Shown piece by piece: positions 20,708 to 29,864 of a DNA stretch of 64,000 nucleotides (position 1 is its first letter; each line of letters starts with the position of its first letter). Both the position numbers and the translations under genes were made by a program. The notes beneath the pieces were generated by a model. It was not told the DNA's origin. It worked only from the letters and a program-made list of their open reading frames with translations, and searched no databases. The stretch covers positions 21,874 through 85,873 of the forward strand of contig JAUMZK010000007.1 of NCBI GenBank assembly GCA_030528145.1, given 5' to 3'. Source of the stretch: Actinomycetaceae bacterium. Lineage in GTDB: Bacteria > Actinomycetota > Actinomycetes > Actinomycetales > Actinomycetaceae.

Positions 20708-21835
20708 TTGAACTGGCGTAAGCATCTTTTTGCTACGTTCCTAGCAGCAACTGGAATTGTACTGATAATTTGTGGCATTGGTGCCGCGACATGGTGGAAA
20801 CCCGATCCGACGGTTCTTGCGACGGCGCAAACGGGCGGACAGTTGGTGTCTACCAGGGCGGGCGTCCTCGAATTGTACGATTCTGATGTACGCGTTACCG
20901 CCAAGGGTGAAGGAAACATGGTATTGGTCGTGGGACGTTCCTTAGATGTTGAGGGGTGGGTGAACGATAACGCGCACGTGCAAATTGATGGGCTGAAGAA
21001 TTTAAAGGAGTTGGCGTTTACCAAGCTGGGAGGCAAACCCCTTGATGCCAGTCCGAAAGAATCAGACATGTGGGTGCAGCAAAAGACCGGTTCGGGGTCA
21101 GTGGACATGACTTGGAGGCAGCGCAGCGGGGGTTACTCGGTGTTGGCATACTCCGAGAGGGGACCGGTTTCCCTGTCCATGCAATGGCACCGGGAAGTTG
21201 CTACCCCGTGGGTGTGGCCGCTACTAGTAGTGGGTGCAGCCGCGATTGTTGCCGCGGTTATCCTGATTTGGGCGCGTATTCGCCGCGATCATAATAATCC
21301 AGTGGTGGAACCATCAACTGATACCGTGTCGATTCACGTGGGGTCGCGAACCATTCAAGCCCCGAGTAGGCGGTCTTTGCGGGAAGCCCGCGCACGCGGG
21401 GAGTCCGAAATCGTATTTGAAGGGAAAGCTTACCCGACGGGTCTTATTCCGATTGTGCAAAGAGGTAACGAGGACGCCGATGGGGAAGAACCGTGGGCGG
21501 ACTTTCCCGAGTACGCGACCCCCGCCATGCTGCAATCTGAGGACAGTACAGTCGATGAAAACGACTTTTACGAGGTCGATGGCGCGGATTATCATACACA
21601 AGCCGCCTTCAAAACCCAGAAAATAGAGGTCATTCCCGAGGGTGACTATGTTGAAGAGGACGCGTGGGAGGGCGCATACGCCGCACAGGCGTACTATGGT
21701 GGCGAAACTACGGAAGAAGTTTTCGAGGACGATACTTGGGGTGAGGAATACTACCAAGATGAGTATGGGAAGTGGGAGGAAAACCCAGAAATTCCTCACG
21801 GTAGACACCGGGGAGGGGGGACAGAAAATGCGTAA
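20708..21835 (+). CDS. Two-TM membrane protein with acidic C-terminal tail, function unknown
   Basis: The 375-residue product starts at TTG 20708 after GAAGGGAGCCCCA. A membrane segment lies near 7-28, an extracytoplasmic domain near 30-170, and a second membrane segment near 177-200. The cytoplasmic tail is strongly acidic towards the end, with many Glu, Asp, Tyr and Trp residues (EEYYQDEYGKWEE). I do not recognise a family. It overlaps the following lipoprotein gene by eight bases, so the two are made together. Its place beside the DivIVA-like gene suggests an envelope or cell-shape role, but that is speculative. Confidence 0.7.
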   Translation: MNWRKHLFATFLAATGIVLIICGIGAATWWKPDPTVLATAQTGGQLVSTRAGVLELYDSDVRVTAKGEGNMVLVVGRSLDVEGWVNDNAHVQIDGLKNLKELAFTKLGGKPLDASPKESDMWVQQKTGSGSVDMTWRQRSGGYSVLAYSERGPVSLSMQWHREVATPWVWPLLVVGAAAIVAAVILIWARIRRDHNNPVVEPSTDTVSIHVGSRTIQAPSRRSLREARARGESEIVFEGKAYPTGLIPIVQRGNEDADGEEPWADFPEYATPAMLQSEDSTVDENDFYEVDGADYHTQAAFKTQKIEVIPEGDYVEEDAWEGAYAAQAYYGGETTEEVFEDDTWGEEYYQDEYGKWEENPEIPHGRHRGGGTENA

Positions 21836-22751
21836 GCTGCTGCCGCTAGCGTTAGTGGGCGTCTTCGTACTGACCGGTTGCGGGACAGAAATACCTAAAA
21901 CCCATACTCCACCTGGGGCGAAGGAAGCTGCCCCAGTCCTCGGTGCGCCCCAAATTGAGCGTATTATGACGGCGCTCGGAGAAACCTTGGCTGAGGGCGA
22001 CCGATCCCGTCAAGCTGCCAAGTTGAAGGGGCGTGTTGATGCGGGTGCGCTTGCCGCCAGAACTGGACAGTACGCCACTAAATCGGTAACTCCTATCGAT
22101 ACTAAAGCCCAAATTGTGACAGTCACCAGGTCCAAGGACTGGCCGCGGGCAATGGCTGCGATCAGTACAGCAAAGGAAGGCGCCCAAGCTTTATTCTTGC
22201 GGCAGGAAAAACCCCGCGAACCATATAAATTAGTGCAATGGGTTACTCTGTTTCCGAATGTTACTATTCCTGAAACTGCCAAGGTGGAAACGGGGGCACC
22301 CATGATCGGTACTGACGGCAAAGGCTTAGCAGTGGCGCCCAGTGAGCTGGTAAAAACCTACGCGGCAGGTCTGGCAGATAGTAAGAAATTCGATGACCCG
22401 CTGTTACAGTCGCTGCGCAAAGAAGCCGCCCAACTGCGGGAGGCTACTAAAGATGGCGGAAAAGTAACAAACTCGCTGACCCCGACAGGGCAAATCAACG
22501 GTATTGGTTTGCACGACGGTGGTGCCCTTGTGAGCGCGGAGTTTAACTATTCCACCAAATTGGAAGTCAAACAAAACTCAGAGATAACGCTGAGTGGCAA
22601 AGTAGGTGAACTGATAGGTGGAAAAGTCACAGACAAAGGTTCATGGACCAAAAAAGTGATGGTCATGTTCGTAATACCCAAGAAAGGGCAGGCAAAATCC
22701 GTAGGAGCCCAGGTTGTCCTCATAAAAGCTGCGAAAGATTTGAATAATTAA
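21828..22751 (+). CDS. Predicted secreted lipoprotein, function unknown
   Basis: The 307-residue product begins with a lipoprotein signal: MRKLL, a hydrophobic core, and lipobox VLTGC with the lipidated Cys18. The mature part is Lys- and Ala-rich with no motif that I recognise. ATG 21828 follows a GGGAGGGGGG purine tract and overlaps the upstream membrane-protein gene by eight bases. Membrane protein, lipoprotein and thioredoxin-like protein are adjacent and probably co-transcribed. Confidence 0.75.
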   Translation: MRKLLPLALVGVFVLTGCGTEIPKTHTPPGAKEAAPVLGAPQIERIMTALGETLAEGDRSRQAAKLKGRVDAGALAARTGQYATKSVTPIDTKAQIVTVTRSKDWPRAMAAISTAKEGAQALFLRQEKPREPYKLVQWVTLFPNVTIPETAKVETGAPMIGTDGKGLAVAPSELVKTYAAGLADSKKFDDPLLQSLRKEAAQLREATKDGGKVTNSLTPTGQINGIGLHDGGALVSAEFNYSTKLEVKQNSEITLSGKVGELIGGKVTDKGSWTKKVMVMFVIPKKGQAKSVGAQVVLIKAAKDLNN

Positions 22752-22760
22752 GGAGCACAA

Positions 22761-23594
22761 ATGGCAGACCAATACGGTGCCGTAGAACTAAATAAAACCG
22801 AGTCACAAAACGTTGCTACGCCGACAGCAGACACGGTGGAAGGTCCTTGGATTACGGACGTAACCGAAGCTACCTTCGATCAAATGGTAGCCTTGTCGAT
22901 GCAGGTGCCAGTGGTCCTCGACCTGTGGGCAACTTGGTGCGGACCGTGCAAGCAACTGAGTCCCGTCCTTGAGGACCTGGCGAATCAGTATCAAGGGCGC
23001 TTCCAGTTAGCCAAAGTTGATATTGACGCAAATCCTGCAGTCGCTAAGGCGTTCCAAGTACAAAGCGTTCCCGCCGTATTCCTGATGCTCGGCGGCAGAC
23101 CAATGCCACTTTTCACGGGCGCCCAACCGCGCGACCAGATTCGTGCCGTTTTGGAACAGGTCCTGCAAATGGCAGAAAAATCCGGGGTAACTATGCGTCT
23201 GTCTGGCGGCGGCGAGGGCGATGCTCCTCTTAGCCCGGAGCAGCAAGAAATCAATGCCCTGATTGAAGTTGGTGACATCGCGGGGGCAAAACACCAGCTA
23301 CAAAAAGTCATAGAGGCAAATCCGTCAGATGAAAGCTATAAAGCACAATTGGCGGAACTGGAATGGCAAGAACGCCTCCAGAAAGCGGGGGACGATCCGC
23401 TCAGTCGCGCTGACCAAATGCTCGCCGCAGGAAACGATGCTGCAGCTTTTGACACCTTGCTGGAAGCCCTGGTTGCGGCGCAACCTGAAGATAAAGACCA
23501 GTACCGCGCGCGTATTGTTGAACTTTTCCGCCTCAGTACGGACAAAAAAGCAGTGACCAAGGCGCGTACGCGCTTGGCCACTTTGCTATTTTAA
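22761..23594 (+). CDS. Thioredoxin-TPR fusion protein (CnoX/YbbN-like)
   Basis: In this 277-residue cytoplasmic protein a thioredoxin fold comes first, with active site WCGPC (Cys60, Cys63) in VVLDLWATWCGPCKQ. A C-terminal tetratricopeptide-type helical region follows (about 155-275). This architecture is that of CnoX/YbbN, a redox-linked chaperone holdase that passes clients to GroEL or DnaK under oxidative stress. Both cysteines are kept, so it could also act as a reductase. ATG 22761 follows TTAAGGAGCACAA, ten bases after the lipoprotein gene. Confidence 0.87.
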   Translation: MADQYGAVELNKTESQNVATPTADTVEGPWITDVTEATFDQMVALSMQVPVVLDLWATWCGPCKQLSPVLEDLANQYQGRFQLAKVDIDANPAVAKAFQVQSVPAVFLMLGGRPMPLFTGAQPRDQIRAVLEQVLQMAEKSGVTMRLSGGGEGDAPLSPEQQEINALIEVGDIAGAKHQLQKVIEANPSDESYKAQLAELEWQERLQKAGDDPLSRADQMLAAGNDAAAFDTLLEALVAAQPEDKDQYRARIVELFRLSTDKKAVTKARTRLATLLF

Positions 23595-23611
23595 ACGCGC
23601 CTGGACGCCAA

Positions 23612-25786
23612 TTAGTCCCGGTGTTTCAGGTAGACGGTACCTAAAGGTGGGACGCGCAGCTCAATGGAGTAGGGGCGTCCCATCCACGGGATTTCTTCGG
23701 CGCGAACCATTCCCATGTTGGTAACGCCGCTGCCTGCAAATTCGGTGTCGTCGCTGTTGAGAATTTCTTCGTAGGTGCCGGGCAAGGGTACTCCTACCCG
23801 GTAACCTTCATGAGGATTACCCGCAAAGTTGGAGACGCATACGAAGTAGTGGGCTTGTCCCTCGGGGTCGATTCCCTTTCGCAGATAAGAAATAGTGTTA
23901 GCATCCGCATCTGCGGCTTCGATCCACTCGAAACCGGTGTTAGTGTCGTCCCAGAGGGCGGGTTCGGACTTGTAAATTTCGTTGAGGCGTTGCACCAACT
24001 TCATAATGCCGGCATGCAGGGGAGTGTCCAACAGCCACCAGTCCAGTGAAGATCCATCTGCCCACTCGGTTTCCTGACCAAATTCCCCGCCCATGAACAA
24101 CAGTTGTTTGCCTGGGTGCGACCACTGGTAGGAATAGAGTTGGCGTAAACCGGCAGCCTTGCGCCACGCGTCACCGGGCATTTTCTGCCACAAGGACCCT
24201 TTGCCGTGTACTACCTCGTCGTGGGAAAGGGGGAGCACATAGTTTTCGCTGAACGCATACACCAATGAAAACGTCAGTTCACCGTGGTGCCACCGGCGGT
24301 TTACAGGGTCTTCTGCCATGTACCGCAAGGTGTCGTTCATCCACCCCATGTTCCATTTCAGTCCGAAACCCAGACCACCGTTTTCGGTGGGTGCAGTTAC
24401 GCCAGGCCAAGCTGTAGATTCTTCGGCGATCATGACAATGCCGGGGTGGTCCCTGTAAGTAGTGGCGTTAACTTCTTGTAAGAAGCTGATCGCTTCAAGA
24501 TTTTCACGACCTCCGTAAATATTGGGACGCCATTGACCGTTATTGCGTGAATAATCCAGGTAAAGCATGGAGGCGACGGCATCTACGCGCAGTCCGTCAA
24601 TGTGGAACTCTTCCAGCCAATACAGGGCGTTTGCCACAAGGAAGTTGCGGACCTCGGGTCTGCCAAAATTGAACACCAAAGTGCCCCAATCCGGGTGCTC
24701 CCCCCGCAACGGATCTGGGTCTTCGTATAGCTTGGTCCCGTCGAAGTTAGCGAGCGCCCATTCGTCCTTGGGAAAGTGCGCAGGCACCCAGTCCAAAATT
24801 ACGCCCACGCCGCATTGGTGTAGCTTGTCTACCAGGTAACGGAAATCATCCGGGGTGCCAAAACGTGAGGTAGGAGCATAGTAACTGGATTGTTGATAGC
24901 CCCAAGAAGGACCGTAGGGGTGTTCGGCGACTGGCATCAATTCTACGTGCGTGAAACCCAGCTTAGTGACGTGGTCGATGAGGTTATCGGCAAATTCGCG
25001 GTACTGCAGACCTTGCATCCAGCTGCCAACATGAACTTCGTAAATTGACATGGGTGCTGAATGCGGGTCGTGGGATTGGCGAAATTCCATCCAATCCCCA
25101 TCCCCCCAATCGTGGTGTTTGCGCGTCACCACAGAGGCAGTGAGGGGCGGTATTTCGGTAGCTTTCGCCATGGGGTCAGCTTTGAGGAACCAGTTTCCGT
25201 CCGGACCACAAATCTCAAATTTGTAGCGGTCACCCACATGCACATCAGGGATAAATAATTCCCACACCCCACAGCTGCCAAGGGAGCGCATAGCTGCAGC
25301 AGTCCCGTCCCAATAGTTGAAGTCGCCTACTACGCGCACCGCACGCGCATTCGGTGCCCACACGGCAAAAGCTACTCCCTCTACGGTGCCCATAGGACCG
25401 TCATAGGTGTGGAAGTTTGCCCCTAATACCTCCCATAGGCGTTCGTGCCGCCCTTCCTCAAAGAAATACTGGTCTAGCGCGCCTAAAGTGGGGAGAAACC
25501 GGTAGGGATCGTCTTGAATGAACGTTTCGTCCCCGTAAGTAACGCGCACCCGGTAGTCGGGAATTTCATCAACCGGTAAAACTGCCAGCCACACGCCATC
25601 TTGTTCATGTTCGGCAGGGTAAGTGGCGCCCTCGGTAACAATTTCTACCGCGTCAGCCAGGTGGCGAACAGTGCGAACAGTGAGGGCGCCTTCGAAAAAA
25701 TGTGCCCCAAGCACATCGTGAGGAGCGTGGTACCTGGCGTGGGCAACGTCCGAAAGTACTTGGGGGTCAACCGGTTGAGCTTTCAT
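23612..25786 (-). CDS. glgB: 1,4-alpha-glucan branching enzyme
   Basis: The 724-residue GH13 enzyme makes alpha-1,6 branches in glycogen or related alpha-glucan. A CBM48-type N-terminal domain contains GPMGTVEGVAFAVWAPNARAVRVVGDFN (split as GTVEGVAFAVWAPNA and VRVVGDFNYWDG). The catalytic barrel has nucleophile Asp402 in GLRVDAVASML and acid/base Glu455 in MIAEESTAWPGV. Length and positions match mycobacterial GlgB, which has a further N-terminal module. It is the last gene of the minus-strand run, separated from glgE by a terminator. Confidence 0.97.
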   Translation of the reverse strand: MKAQPVDPQVLSDVAHARYHAPHDVLGAHFFEGALTVRTVRHLADAVEIVTEGATYPAEHEQDGVWLAVLPVDEIPDYRVRVTYGDETFIQDDPYRFLPTLGALDQYFFEEGRHERLWEVLGANFHTYDGPMGTVEGVAFAVWAPNARAVRVVGDFNYWDGTAAAMRSLGSCGVWELFIPDVHVGDRYKFEICGPDGNWFLKADPMAKATEIPPLTASVVTRKHHDWGDGDWMEFRQSHDPHSAPMSIYEVHVGSWMQGLQYREFADNLIDHVTKLGFTHVELMPVAEHPYGPSWGYQQSSYYAPTSRFGTPDDFRYLVDKLHQCGVGVILDWVPAHFPKDEWALANFDGTKLYEDPDPLRGEHPDWGTLVFNFGRPEVRNFLVANALYWLEEFHIDGLRVDAVASMLYLDYSRNNGQWRPNIYGGRENLEAISFLQEVNATTYRDHPGIVMIAEESTAWPGVTAPTENGGLGFGLKWNMGWMNDTLRYMAEDPVNRRWHHGELTFSLVYAFSENYVLPLSHDEVVHGKGSLWQKMPGDAWRKAAGLRQLYSYQWSHPGKQLLFMGGEFGQETEWADGSSLDWWLLDTPLHAGIMKLVQRLNEIYKSEPALWDDTNTGFEWIEAADADANTISYLRKGIDPEGQAHYFVCVSNFAGNPHEGYRVGVPLPGTYEEILNSDDTEFAGSGVTNMGMVRAEEIPWMGRPYSIELRVPPLGTVYLKHRD

Positions 25787-25855
25787 ACGTTAAGGTTGCC
25801 ATGATTTGGCAGAATTTACAGCATTTCCACTATTTATTTCGAGGGCGAATCCTGC

Positions 25856-25891
25856 CATAAAAAGTTGCTGGGGAGCGACTCGCACCCCAGC
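25856..25891 (-). terminator. Rho-independent terminator after glgE (minus strand)
   Basis: GCTGGGG at 25867-25873 pairs with CCCCAGC at 25885-25891. Read on the minus strand, the stem begins 11 bases after the glgE stop and is followed by AACTTTTTATG. It separates glgE from glgB, so glgB probably has its own promoter in the roughly 70 bases left. Confidence 0.7.
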
Positions 25892-25901
25892 TGAAATTTT
25901 C

Positions 25902-27944
25902 TTACAACGCTTCGACCGAGAAAATGTGTGCCACTTGTCCACTTGGCCACAAATCTACGTAGCCGCTGGCACCCCAATCGTAGCTGTGCCCAGACAACAA
26001 GTCTGTAAGGTGCAAAATGGGGGCGCCGTCCTCGCGACGCAAAACCTCAATGCCCAGCCCTGCCAGGTCCAGGTTTACCATTCCTTGAGAACCGGCGTGC
26101 GGGTCCAGGTTTACAATTACGAGGACGGTGTCGCTGCTTCCGGTGGGGGATTCTGCGGCGCTGACGTGCCGGGAAAAAGCCACCAGGTTAGGATGCGTGG
26201 TTTCGTGAATGGTCAGGTTGCGGAGGCGTTGTAAAGCCGGGTGGGCGCGCCTTATTTGGTTCAAATTAGTGATGAGGCGGGAAATGCCCAGGTCTTCGCA
26301 CGCAGCAAAGTCGCGCACTTTGAATTCGTATTTTTCGTTGTCGTTGTTTTCCTCGAAATTGCCGCGAGGAACGTTTTCCACGCATTCGTAGCCCGAATAA
26401 ATTCCCCACGTGGGCGCACCTAGAGCCGCCAGAACGGCCCGGATGGCAAAAATCGCGATACCACCGGTCCACATTTGCGGCGTCAAAATGTCATGGGTAG
26501 TTGGCCAAAATGCCGGGCGCATCAGGTGGGCGGTTTCCGCAGAAACCTCTTTGAAATACTGTTCTATTTCGGTTTTAGTGGTGCGCCACGCAAAATACGT
26601 GTAGGACTGGTGGAAGCCAATCGCACCCAGCGTGCGCATCATGGCGGGGCGCGTAAAGGCTTCCGCTAAAAAGATTACGTCTGGGTGTTCGAGGGCGATT
26701 TGTTCAAGTAAACGCTGCCAAAACCACAGCGGTTTTGTGTGGGGGTTGTCAACGCGGAACAACGTCACACCATGGCTGATCCACAGTTTCACAATCCGGT
26801 AAATTTCCTGGTAAATACCCTCTGGGTCCACATCGAAAACTAGCGGATAAATATCTTGGTACTTCTTGGGCGGATTCTCTGCGTAAGCAATGGAACCATC
26901 TGGACGGTGAGCGAACCATTCCGGGTGCGTAGTTACCCACGGATGGTCAGGGCTGCACTGCAAAGCCAAATCTAACGCCACTTCCAAACCTAGTTTGCGG
27001 GCTTTTTTCACAAAGAAATCGAAGTCAGCGAACTTGCCTAAATCTGGGTGAATGGCGTCGTGACCGCCCTCGGAAGAACCAATCCCATACGGCGAACCCG
27101 GTTCGCCTACGGCTGCTTCCAAAGCATTATTTTTGCCTTTACGGAAAGCGTGCCCGATAGGGTGAATTGGTGTCAAATAGATAACGTCAAAGCCCATTTG
27201 TGACACTCGCGGCAGCACCTGGTTCGCCGCCTTTCGCAGCGTACCAGAAACCCAGGTCCCGTCCTCGTTTTGGAAAGCCCCATAAGAACGCGGAAAAATT
27301 TCGTACCAGGCCCCATAAAGCGCCCGTTCCCGGTCCACTTTCAGCGGATAGGTACGGGATTTACCAATCAGGTCGCGCAACGGGTGGTCGCGAAATACTT
27401 GCCTTACCGAAGAATGCAGACCCGCGCTGAGACGACTTTGGAAAGACAAGGACGTGTCCCGCAAAGTTTCGATGGCAGCACGCACCACCTGTGCTGGCTC
27501 TTTCGGGAGGCGTCGCTGGCGCGAATTGGCAATAGCTTTACCCGCTAAAGCGCGCTCAAAAAGTTGTGCCCCTTGCTCCAAAACTACGTCTTCGTCTACA
27601 CCCGCACTAATTTTCACGCTAGCAGTATGAGCCCACGACGCGTACGGATCCGCCCACGTTTGCACATAAAACGCCCATTTACCAGGACAATCAGGCATAG
27701 TCCACGCCTCGTAGCGGTCTAAACCAGGGGCGATGTCCTTCATCCGCACCCGAGCGTGAACTTTGCGTTGTGGGTTGACCAGCACCGCCTCTGCCGCCAT
27801 CTGGTCATGACCTTCACGAAAACAAGTAGCGCGAATAGGGAAGGCTTCACCCACAACAGCTTTAGCCGGCCACAAACCATCCTCTATTACGGGGAAAACT
27901 TCGACCACAGGAATGCGGGCAATAATAGCGGATTTCTTTAGCAT
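25902..27944 (-). CDS. glgE: Alpha-1,4-glucan:maltose-1-phosphate maltosyltransferase
   Basis: The 680-residue GH13_3 enzyme extends alpha-glucan with maltose units from maltose-1-phosphate. This is the actinobacterial GlgE route to glycogen or capsular glucan. The N-terminal domain starts IPVVEVFPVIEDGLWPAKAVVGE. The catalytic pair is Asp399 in LFRVDNPHTKP and Glu428 in FLAEAFTRP, close to Asp394/Glu423 of the Streptomyces enzyme. GYECVENVPRGNFEENNDNEKYE (split GYECVENVPR / GNFEENNDNEKYE) is typical. ATG follows GGAAGGTGTGCC. The usual partners TreS and maltokinase are not in this window. Confidence 0.96.
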   Translation of the reverse strand: MLKKSAIIARIPVVEVFPVIEDGLWPAKAVVGEAFPIRATCFREGHDQMAAEAVLVNPQRKVHARVRMKDIAPGLDRYEAWTMPDCPGKWAFYVQTWADPYASWAHTASVKISAGVDEDVVLEQGAQLFERALAGKAIANSRQRRLPKEPAQVVRAAIETLRDTSLSFQSRLSAGLHSSVRQVFRDHPLRDLIGKSRTYPLKVDRERALYGAWYEIFPRSYGAFQNEDGTWVSGTLRKAANQVLPRVSQMGFDVIYLTPIHPIGHAFRKGKNNALEAAVGEPGSPYGIGSSEGGHDAIHPDLGKFADFDFFVKKARKLGLEVALDLALQCSPDHPWVTTHPEWFAHRPDGSIAYAENPPKKYQDIYPLVFDVDPEGIYQEIYRIVKLWISHGVTLFRVDNPHTKPLWFWQRLLEQIALEHPDVIFLAEAFTRPAMMRTLGAIGFHQSYTYFAWRTTKTEIEQYFKEVSAETAHLMRPAFWPTTHDILTPQMWTGGIAIFAIRAVLAALGAPTWGIYSGYECVENVPRGNFEENNDNEKYEFKVRDFAACEDLGISRLITNLNQIRRAHPALQRLRNLTIHETTHPNLVAFSRHVSAAESPTGSSDTVLVIVNLDPHAGSQGMVNLDLAGLGIEVLRREDGAPILHLTDLLSGHSYDWGASGYVDLWPSGQVAHIFSVEAL

Positions 27945-27988
27945 GGCACACCTTCCGTTTTGGCACCATTTTACGCGGAAAGGCAGGG

Positions 27989-28693
27989 CTAAGCGTCAAA
28001 ACCGGTCTGAAATGCGGAACCCACAATGTAAGAAAGTGCCATAGCCGCACTGCCACCAACAAGCAGTCGTATCACGGCTGGGCGTTTAGGAGCCTCACCC
28101 AGGTAAGCGGCAACCACACCAGTAAGTGCCAGCGTAATAATAACTGCTGCCACAGTGGCAATGATGCGCACGTTCGGGGGAGTTAGCACTGCCGCCAGCA
28201 GTGGTAACGCCGAACCCAACACGAACGCGCCAAAAGAACTAAAAGCGGCGTGCCACGGGTTGACCAATTCGTCCTCATCAACTTTATGTTCCAAACTGAG
28301 GTGGGCACCCACCAGTGCGCTTTCGTGCACTTCGGAAACTGCCTGCGCGGCGGTCTCGGGGCTTACTCCCCATTTTTCCCAGGCAGCTTGCACCTCAGCA
28401 ACCAAACTGGCGGGATTTTCGCGCAGCTGGGTGGCATGTTGGGCAACTACTGCTTTTTCGGTATCGCGCTGGGTGGACACCGACACGTACTCACCCAATG
28501 CCATAGACACAGCAGCGGAAATAATGCCTGCCACCCCGGCAACCAAAATGGCGCCGGTGTTGTGGGGGTCGACTGCAGCAACACCTATTACCAACCCGGA
28601 AATCGAGACGATGCCGTCGTTTGCACCCAAAACACCGGCGCGCAGCCAGTTCAATTTAGACGATAAAGATTGCGAGGACGATGCTTCTGCCAT
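27989..28693 (-). CDS. VIT/CCC1 family Fe/Mn transporter
   Basis: The 234-residue membrane protein has N-terminal LRAGVLGANDGIVSISGLVIGVAA and AAVSMALGEYVSVSTQRDTEK, hallmarks of the VIT1/CCC1 family that exports or stores iron and manganese. About five membrane segments are seen, in two groups, with a charged cytoplasmic Glu-rich loop (about 75-140) between them that corresponds to the metal-binding region. ATG start at 28693; the ribosome binding site is weak. It lies downstream of trpS on the same strand with a 64-base gap. Confidence 0.9.
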   Translation of the reverse strand: MAEASSSQSLSSKLNWLRAGVLGANDGIVSISGLVIGVAAVDPHNTGAILVAGVAGIISAAVSMALGEYVSVSTQRDTEKAVVAQHATQLRENPASLVAEVQAAWEKWGVSPETAAQAVSEVHESALVGAHLSLEHKVDEDELVNPWHAAFSSFGAFVLGSALPLLAAVLTPPNVRIIATVAAVIITLALTGVVAAYLGEAPKRPAVIRLLVGGSAAMALSYIVGSAFQTGFDA

Positions 28694-28757
28694 GTCTCAA
28701 AACCTATAAAAAGCATTCCGCAGTTTCAACGCAGAACAGCGCACCTTGTGGCAGCGT

Positions 28758-29855
28758 CTAATAAACCATCTGCATAGCGGCTTTGACCTGGGATAACGTT
28801 TGTTCGGCAACTTCATTAGCGTGTTGGTTACCCGCTGCGAGGACCTGCCACAGGTAATCCTCGTTTGCTAATAGTTCAGCGCGCCGTGCCCTAATTGGTG
28901 CCAAATGGTCATTTAGCGCCGTCGTCACCTCGGCTTTCAGTTTTCCGCCACCGCCATCGCCAATACGCGCGGCAATGTCTTCGGGACGTTCCCCAGTAGA
29001 CATGGATGCCAACAGTAGCAGGTTAGAAACTTCGGGACGATTTTCTGGATCGTAAGTAATATTGCGATCCGCGTCGGTCTTTGCTTTCTTAAGTCGTTTC
29101 GCGGTCTCATCCGCGCTCATACCCAATTCAATTGAATTGCCCCGAGACTTTGACATTTTGCCACCATCCAAACCCAGCACGTTGGTGGCTTTGGACAAAA
29201 GCGCGTCAGGGCGCGGGAAAATGGGATTATCTGGGTCTACACGTCCGTAACGTTTGTCAAAACGCGTGGCGATCTGCCGGGTTTGTTCAATATGCGGCAG
29301 CTGGTCTTTCCCAACCGGCACCAGATTTGCCTTGCAAAACAAAATATCTGCAGCTTGATGAACCGGATAGGTGAGCATTAAACCGCTCATCGCCCGCCCC
29401 CCAGTTGCCGCCAACTCTGCTTTGACAGTGGGATTGCGGTGTAATTCTGCTTCAGTAACCAAAGACAAGAACGGGAGCATCAACTGGTTCAACGCCGGTA
29501 CCTGGCTATGGGTAAAAATGGTGGTTCGGCGCGGGTCAATACCGCAAGCCAAATAGTCAGCCAGTAGGGAACGCACGCGCTCGCGGATTTTTCCCACACT
29601 GTCACGGTCGGTAATTACCTGGTAGTCGGCGATCAAAATCCAGGTTTCGACACCCCGATTTTGCACATTTACCCGGTTTTGCACGGTTCCGAAATAGTGC
29701 CCTATATGTAGGTTTCCGGTGGGGCGGTCGCCTGTGAGCATACGGAAACGCCCAGGATTATCATCAATTGACTGCTCTACTTGGGCACTGCGCGCCAAAG
29801 AACGCGCGAAAGTGGCGTCCTCAATATCGGTTTCCTGTTTTTTCGCCTCTGTCAT
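28758..29855 (-). CDS. trpS: Tryptophanyl-tRNA synthetase
   Basis: The 365-residue class I synthetase charges tRNA-Trp. The HIGH motif is at residues 50-53 in TGNLHIGHYFG, and KMSKS lies near residue 233 in GGKMSKSRGN. An N-terminal extension of about 35 residues precedes the Rossmann domain. It starts nine bases after the glgX stop, an odd pairing of a synthetase with a glycogen gene that suggests transcription from the glgX promoter or one inside glgX. No T-box or attenuator is visible. Confidence 0.96.
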   Translation of the reverse strand: MTEAKKQETDIEDATFARSLARSAQVEQSIDDNPGRFRMLTGDRPTGNLHIGHYFGTVQNRVNVQNRGVETWILIADYQVITDRDSVGKIRERVRSLLADYLACGIDPRRTTIFTHSQVPALNQLMLPFLSLVTEAELHRNPTVKAELAATGGRAMSGLMLTYPVHQAADILFCKANLVPVGKDQLPHIEQTRQIATRFDKRYGRVDPDNPIFPRPDALLSKATNVLGLDGGKMSKSRGNSIELGMSADETAKRLKKAKTDADRNITYDPENRPEVSNLLLLASMSTGERPEDIAARIGDGGGGKLKAEVTTALNDHLAPIRARRAELLANEDYLWQVLAAGNQHANEVAEQTLSQVKAAMQMVY

Positions 29856-29864
29856 AAATCCAGC

